Origin: Azolla caroliniana
Lineage: Eukaryota; Polypodiophyta
Length of the DNA stretch: 64,000 nt
Direction of reading: 5' to 3'
Assembly (NCBI GenBank): GCA_043228905.1
Contig: JBHGNT010000022.1
Span: forward strand, 4,960,001-5,024,000
The notes beneath the pieces were generated by a model, which worked only from the letters and a program-made list of their open reading frames with translations, was not told where the DNA came from and did no database searches. The position numbers and the translations under genes are program-made. This document shows, in pieces, positions 60,201 through 64,000 of the stretch; position 1 is the stretch's first letter, and each line of letters begins with the position of its first letter.

Positions 60201-62592
60201 TGCCAATGTATACCATGACGTGGGTGTTGCCATAATTAGGCTCAAAATGAAATATTAAGACTAATGCCAGCACCACGACAGCGATAGAATACATCACGAA
60301 TGCTGCAAGTATTACAAGAAAGTTGTTAAGAAAACATTCAAGGTGATTCCCCTCAAGGTTTTGAAATTTCTATGCTCCAGAAAAAGTGAGGAAGGTTAAA
60401 TGAACATGTCTTTTTAATTGGATTGTTTCTATAAGCACACGCACTCTGCATGAAAGCACATATGACACAGACATTTCCCCAAGCTTATTCCTCTACCTTG
60501 GAAAAAGCTAAGGTTAAGTGTACAAGCAGGATGGCATAAAAAAACATTCATATGTGCGTGTATATTCAATTGTAATGATTATATTGTTAGTGAAGCGCAC
60601 CAGGTTCAGTAGCAAGTGTCCACACTTCCTTTACTGACAATATTTCACGCTCTGCAGGTGCGTGGAGGACAATAGATATTGAGCCAACTACACATAGAAT
60701 ACAGCCTAGGATCCCAAAAATATGCAACCTCTCCTTCAACATTATATGTGCAAGCACCGCGCTGTGCAAGGAACGAACAGAACATTGAAAGATCATACTC
60801 CATATGGATAACACGAGCTGGCAGCACTACAGTTTTGGATTTACCTCACAATTATGCTCAAAGCACCAAGTGGAGTAACAAGAATGGCTGGCGCAAAAGC
60901 ATATGCTACAAAATTTGCGACCTCTCCAACAATCACTGTAGCATAATTTTATTCTATAAGCATACATGCAGGCTCGCAATTGATATGGAAAATCAGATAC
61001 TAAGATGAGTTTGTACATACATACTTGCTGTCATTCCTGCCCACCACAGTGGTTCGTACAAATAAGAATACCCTCCAAGCCCTGTAAACATTACGCCTTT
61101 TATTCAGAAATTAAAATTTCTTGCTAAAATGTATTCTTGAGACAAAAGGAACCAGTAGGAGAGCTCAAATAAAAGATGCAGATGAGCTTCAAAAGACCTG
61201 AGCACAAAAGCAATCCATTGCTTCATTTTTTGCTATCCTATTTCTTATGCTAAAGGATCTGTTATCAGAGCTTAAAGAAAACGATGCAATAAATGTTAGC
61301 ATACTGTCACATTGGAGTAGGATATGCACAAGAATCATGCCTTACACTTGAAATTGGTGGCCCATATGAATATGCAAATAGGTGTAAAACCTCTATTTAG
61401 GAAGACGTGGCACCTATACCCACTTATATACAGGGACAAGGAAGTAACTCATTTGTTATGTGTTGAGTGATGTTTTGATACATTGAGGTGTCAAACATAT
61501 TCTATTTTGCCATCATCTCCTCTGAACCATAGTTTTCTCGTGTTTACTAAATACCTAATCCTCCTGTTGGGCCTTGCATTAGCTCAACATATGAACTTTC
61601 GCACTTGCTGAATCAAGCTAAAAACAAAATTTTGAAAAGATATTTCATCAACAGGTGTTTTTCTATACAGAAAACCCCACTCTGAGAAAAGCCTCAATTA
61701 TATTGCTCCTCTTTCTTCCCTAACCTATTAAATCTGCATAAAGAAATATAATCATACAGAATAACACTTTGTTTGCAGAAATCTGATTTAAAGGTTAGAA
61801 TTACCTCTCCCTAATATGCTTAAATTTATATGATCACCAGATCATGGATCTACAAGCTAAAGATCAACAAACTATCATGGTAATTATTGATTTTGATGCT
61901 AAAAAGATTTTATCCGAAACCACATCATTTTGATGCAAACAATCAAAGCTGTTTTCAAAACAAATCCATTGAATGCAAAGATTAAAATCCCTCTTTGTTC
62001 TCAAAAACATTCTGTTTGATGCAGATGTGAGAATCCTTTTTCCAGAGAACATTCCACATTGATGAGAAATGATTCAAGGGGTTTTCAGGAAACACTCCAT
62101 TCCAAGCCAAGGAATAAATTTTTTATTCAGAAACTACTGTATTCTTACAAAAGATTAAAAAGAGTTGCAAGAAACTATTCTATTTTATGCAACAGGATTG
62201 AATTTCTCTCTCAGAGACTGCTTGACTTGATGACAAAAGGTGAGAAAATTTTCTGTCTTGAATTTTATATGGTCACCAAAACCAAGCCAGGAAAGAAAAG
62301 AAACCCCATTTTAACACGTAAACAAAAAGCAATTACAAAAAAAAGACCATATTTGTCAGACAGAAAAACCTGCTCTCAGATTAGACGCCCCTGCTCGTTT
62401 GAGTCCTTTCTTCTTCACAATGAAACTTGCTCCAATGAAAAGACTTGAAGACAGAGCGAGGATCAGACCTTTCACATTGTCAGAAGACATATAAGTAAAC
62501 GACAAATACGAAGATGATGCTGACGATGATGCAGCTGAAGATGAAGATGAAGATGAAGCTGAGGAATCGAATCCCCTAGAAGATTCTGCCAT
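45260..62592 (-). CDS. NIPA-type magnesium transporter, 9 exons, 387 aa
   Basis: Probable Mg2+ transporter (Mg_trans_NIPA/DUF803 family), a multi-pass membrane protein. Exons on the minus strand in order: 62592-62370, 61081-61025, 60935-60845, 60761-60601, 60302-60175, 46792-46655, 46555-46463, 46383-46260, 45408-45260. All introns are GT-AG and phases give 1164 bases with no internal stop. A Ser-rich N-terminus (residues 1-37) precedes the first membrane helix ([19 protein letters not shown], 41-59) and [11 protein letters not shown]. Family segments follow: [119 protein letters not shown] and SGTFLLH. The tail has EDGIPLRRL. The frame stays open upstream of the chosen ATG, but family alignment supports 62592. 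The exon 8 donor (at 46259) is less certain. Intron 5 is 13.4 kb because of transposons. Confidence 0.93.
47218..47447 (+). repeat. Truncated LTR of rearranged Gypsy-like element
   Basis: Matches the last about 230 bases of the LTR at 51298-51767 (GGAAAGGGAGACARAAGATATCCC ... ATCTAACCTATGAAA in part). It lacks the final TTGTGAGCACA and the LTR start. Followed by GGTTGTAGCCGATCC and the gag region. Confidence 0.75.
47558..48582 (+). pseudogene. Gypsy-type gag, frameshifted
   Basis: Opens at ATG 47558, shifts frame near 47761, and continues as [19 protein letters not shown] to about 48148. After a stop it resumes as [19 protein letters not shown]. Segments such as [28 protein letters not shown] and [19 protein letters not shown] are typical of the retrotransposon gag capsid domain. 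The C-terminus ends in a damaged zinc knuckle ([12 protein letters not shown], then CPICHSRAH). No protease follows. Confidence 0.75.
48590..49480 (-). repeat. Left arm of inverted repeat: gag start, LTR, 3' internal end (minus)
   Basis: In minus orientation it reads 3' internal coding end (49480-49206), LTR (49115-48759) and gag-start sequence (to 48590). The LTR starts with a perfect hairpin, TGTCCCACGG-7 nt-CCGTGGGACA (49115-49089). It lacks a segment of about 110 bases present in the right arm LTR. Confidence 0.75.
49206..50960 (-). pseudogene. Coiled-coil reading frame inside the rearranged element
   Basis: Minus-strand frames rich in Glu, Gln, Lys and Ala with long helical stretches. 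One at 50484-50131 (117 codons) carries [19 protein letters not shown] and [20 protein letters not shown]-type heptads. Another at 49808-49476 (110 codons) carries [20 protein letters not shown] basic patch ([16 protein letters not shown]) lies near 50800. Frameshifts separate the blocks, so the original was longer. It has no pol similarity I recognise. It could be an extra ORF of a Gypsy lineage or a captured host segment. It overlaps the left inverted arm. Confidence 0.5.
50930..51800 (+). repeat. Right arm of inverted repeat: 3' internal end and LTR (+)
   Basis: 50930-51204 is the inverted partner of 49480-49206, an open frame of 91 codons from 50929 with [20 protein letters not shown]. 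The LTR follows at 51298-51767 (470 bp), starting TGTCCCACGGGC and ending GTGAGCACA, then TGGTTGTAGCCGATCC. The LTR-start hairpin is imperfect in this copy. Confidence 0.75.
51940..52140. repeat. AACCGAACC/GGTTCGGTT-rich patch, MITE-like
   Basis: Many copies of AACCGAACC, AAACCATT and the complement GGTTCGGTT within 200 bases, giving a self-complementary, non-coding patch. Such CGGTTCGG-rich palindromic patches are common in plant non-autonomous DNA transposons. Exact ends and target duplication could not be fixed. Confidence 0.35.
52607..53373 (+). pseudogene. Element H integrase C-terminal part
   Basis: [34 protein letters not shown] and [15 protein letters not shown] are the conserved end of Copia integrase (family: FWAEAV, LNRSPTKAL, TPYEAW). 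Frameshifts follow near 52800. The region to 53373 reads as a poorly conserved linker before RT. It ends at the TGCAT duplication of element G. Confidence 0.7.
53379..53657 (+). repeat. 5' LTR of element G (about 279 bp)
   Basis: Starts TGTTAGGTGTAAAGGCC. The right edge, set by comparison with the 3' copy and by the target duplication, falls at ...CCTTTAAC rather than at a canonical CA. The primer-binding site TGGTATCAGAGCC follows immediately. Confidence 0.88.
53658..53670 (+). other. Primer-binding site of element G
   Basis: TGGTATCAGAGCC directly abuts the LTR. Complementary to initiator-Met tRNA. Confidence 0.9.
53831..58009 (+). pseudogene. Element G gag-pol polyprotein with two nonsense codons
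   Basis: First ATG is 53831 ([20 protein letters not shown]). gag has the knuckle [14 protein letters not shown] near 54523-54564. Protease has [13 protein letters not shown] near 54815. The frame meets TAG at 55037-55039 and TGA at 55211-55213, where relatives have coding residues. It is then open for 925 codons (55232-58009). Integrase has [26 protein letters not shown] and [15 protein letters not shown] has [32 protein letters not shown] and YVDDMLLAG. RNase H has [13 protein letters not shown] and [13 protein letters not shown]. Structurally complete but not translatable as one protein without readthrough. Confidence 0.93.
58040..58317 (+). repeat. 3' LTR of element G (about 278 bp)
   Basis: Near-identical to 53379-53657. 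Preceded by an AAGTGGGAGGT tract and followed by TGCAT. Confidence 0.9.
58323..59551 (+). pseudogene. Element H RT-RNase H, disrupted
   Basis: An open frame at 58326-58625 has [30 protein letters not shown] and YEETFAP (RT start). A frameshift follows, then [27 protein letters not shown] palm [11 protein letters not shown] lies near 58905. An internal deletion removes part of RT after LLQQFSG. The RNase H end has [16 protein letters not shown] and [21 protein letters not shown]. Stop 59549-59551. Confidence 0.85.
59695..60290. repeat. 299-bp tandem duplication covering part of NIPA exon 5
   Basis: Unit 1 (59695-59993) and unit 2 (59994 to about 60270) share the order CATTCTAYATCTTYGTATTTTTCGTA, CTAGCATTTTGACAACCTAC, GTGCCACCACATGTTYGTCTGGATTTTA and TAGCAACATAC (each quoted in part). 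Both then carry the 3' part of exon 5. Unit 1 has an extra about 18 bases near 59848. The true exon is in unit 2. Confidence 0.85.
59892..59986 (-). pseudogene. Truncated duplicate of NIPA exon 5
   Basis: About 95 of the 128 bases of exon 5 are repeated, with a few substitutions, in the upstream unit of the tandem duplication. The donor side keeps a GT (CT/GTATGTTG). The acceptor side is missing because the copy stops at ATGCCA inside the exon, so it cannot be spliced as a normal exon. Confidence 0.8.
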
Positions 62593-62940
62593 TTTTTCTC
62601 TCGAAGTGGATCGATCTCCAAAGAACGTACATACAATGACGACAATGCCGAAGGATGAAAGCAAAAGTCGACCTGATAGATGAAAGCAGAGAGACAGCAA
62701 CAAAGAATGAATCCGGAAACGCTTCAAGTAGTAGTTGTGAAGAAACCAGTCTGGAGGATGAAAGCGCGGAAGAATGGCCGCCAAAGGAAAAGCAGAGGAA
62801 GTTTTAATTCCGAGAGGCAAAACGTATTCTGTTCCAAGCCTCAGGAAGAAGGACAAAGGAGATGGTTTGGATCTCGAAGAAGAAGAAGAAGAAGAAGAAA
62901 TGTCTGCGTAGCGATGGCGAAAACGAAGGCAGGGAAGACA
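62593..62940 (-). promoter_or_regulatory. NIPA 5' leader region with (CTT)n repeat
   Basis: The minus-strand sequence upstream of the start codon is CT-rich and contains a CTT triplet tract (62876-62899 on +, GAAGAAGAA). Such pyrimidine-rich leaders are typical of plant 5'-UTRs. The transcription start was not identified and no clear TATA box was seen. Confidence 0.45.
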
Positions 62941-63018
62941 CACACACACACTGACTGATTGCTGTTTGTTTGAAGGAAGGAAGGAAGGAAGAGAGAATCG
63001 AACTCGAGACATATGTAT

Positions 63019-63078
63019 GCATGCGTATGTATGTATGTATGTATGTATGTATGTATGTATGTATGTATGTATGTATGC
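63019..63078. repeat. (TATG)n / (CATA)n microsatellite upstream of NIPA
   Basis: About 13 TATG units with interruptions at both ends, preceded by a GAAG tract (62976-62990). Confidence 0.95.
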
Positions 63079-63158
63079 ATATGGCTCGTGTGCTCGTGAC
63101 TAACTACTACCAAAAATTTAAAAGGGCAAGGGAGGGAATCATGCCGCAATGTTGATGG

Positions 63159-63164
63159 CACGTG
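63159..63164. promoter_or_regulatory. G-box-like CACGTG upstream of NIPA
   Basis: GGCACGTGCG about 570 bases from the start codon, followed by CCACCGTCCAATGG (a CCAAT-type motif). Position fits a promoter element, but the evidence is only the motif. Confidence 0.3.
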
Positions 63165-63196
63165 CGATCTCCACCGTCCAATGGATAAAAAGTTGA

Positions 63197-63470
63197 CAGC
63201 GACTGTCACCAGGAGCCTAAGTCTCTAACAGCCTCTGTCTCCAAGAGCTTGACTCTGTCACAAGGAGCCCCGCTATTTGACAGCCTCTATAACTAGGAGC
63301 CTGACTCTGTCACAAAGAGCCCCGTTGTCTGACAGCCTCTGTAACTAGGAGCCCAGCTCTGTCAAAAGAAGCCTCGTTGTCTAACAACCTCTGTCACCAG
63401 GAGCCCGACTCTATCAAAAGGAGCCTCGTTTGTCTGACAACCTCTGTCACCAGGAACCCGACTTAGAAAT
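63197..63470. repeat. 52-bp minisatellite, about five units
   Basis: Repeating block GACAGCCTCTGTAACTAGGA, then GCCTGACTCTGTCAC, AAGGAGCCCCG, TTGTCT. Unit starts at about 63279, 63331, 63383 and 63436 give a 52-53 bp period. Each unit contains an internal half-repeat (CTCTGTCAC ... GGAGCC twice). It is GC-richer than its surroundings. Confidence 0.85.
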
Positions 63471-64000
63471 AAACATCAAAAACTCCAAAAAAAATTAAGT
63501 GTACAACAAATATTTGCCATGAAAATTATGCATAAAAATTAGTCAAAAAAAAACCTCCAACTTCCAAATGCACAAAACCTAAAACTTAAAACTCAAATAT
63601 CACACAAAATTATATCTCCAAGCTTCAAATAACAAATCACACAAACTTAAAGTTTCAAATAACAAGTCTTACATAAACGATTAAAAAGTCAAATGTCGAC
63701 AATGGGAATAATCTAAGCCAAAAACCCTTAATGAAATATGAATGCACATGTTACATATTAAGATTATGGCTCATGTCGGGATGATGGCAAAATGGAACCA
63801 CAATTTTTACAACATGTAACAATTGAGTCCCTTCAAGTCAAGGTCAAGCCATCGCAACGCAAACACCGAACCTTCTCATGGTCACATATTGGCAATCGCC
63901 TCCTAGCCCGACTTACACCTCTTTGCATTTTTTGGGGAGCTGCTAATAAATTCTTGCAAGATGTCTACTGTTGCGCTTCTTTTGGCACCTATTTGTTGGT
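63471..64000. other. AT-rich sequence beyond the minisatellite, nothing recognised
   Basis: No coding frame of note, no repeat structure and no transposon end is visible up to the window edge. Confidence 0.55.

Noticed and set aside
62593-63012. In-frame upstream extension of the NIPA protein, about 140 codons with another ATG
   Set aside because: The extension is CT- and CATA-repeat derived and lacks similarity to the family. The ATG at 62592 gives a plausible N-terminus.
63197-63470. Regularly spaced repeats considered as a CRISPR-like array
   Set aside because: Units are contiguous variants of one 52-bp sequence without unique spacers, and this is plant nuclear DNA.

Overview
This is a nuclear window from a flowering plant. 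It holds two intron-rich plant genes with GT-AG introns and many LTR retrotransposons carrying plant-type TGGTATCAGAGC (initiator-Met tRNA) primer-binding sites. No species can be named from the sequence alone.

Genes. (1) A complete ATP-dependent phosphoenolpyruvate carboxykinase (PCK) on the + strand, 5155-10714, in 12 exons encoding 666 aa. A TATA box and a probable 5'-UTR intron lie upstream. (2) A complete NIPA-type magnesium transporter on the - strand, 62592-45260, in 9 exons encoding 387 aa. Its fifth intron has grown to 13.4 kb through transposon insertion and contains a tandemly duplicated, broken copy of exon 5. The two genes are convergent.

The 34.5 kb between the gene 3' ends is almost entirely a nest of retrotransposons (12413-44320). 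I parse it as follows. An old LTR element J (5-bp target duplication TATAG on both outer edges) holds Copia element A. A's reverse-transcriptase region is split by Gypsy element B. B in turn holds Copia element C, an assembly gap (100 N), and an inverted Copia fragment K. K's LTR was hit by a solo LTR (L, duplication AAAAC), and L was hit by Copia element D (duplication TCTCT). A's distal half also carries a 260-bp Mutator-like MITE, and its 3' LTR was hit by Copia element E, which was hit by Copia element F. The right side of E, A and J is missing, and one deletion from F's 3' LTR into J's 3' LTR explains all of it. Without the nest the two host genes would be about 2.6 kb apart.

The transporter's intron 5 holds a rearranged Gypsy element with head-to-head LTR arms around a coiled-coil reading frame (47.2-51.8 kb), and a Copia element H cleanly split by a young, nearly intact Copia element G (53379-58317, duplication TGCAT).

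Flanks: degenerate tandem repeats and long CA/CATA microsatellites lie upstream of PCK; a CATA microsatellite and a 52-bp minisatellite lie upstream of the transporter. No rRNA, tRNA gene or CRISPR array was seen. The most unusual structures are the deep datable nest, the inverted Gypsy element, the Copia elements with a swapped gag N-terminus, and the duplicated transporter exon.
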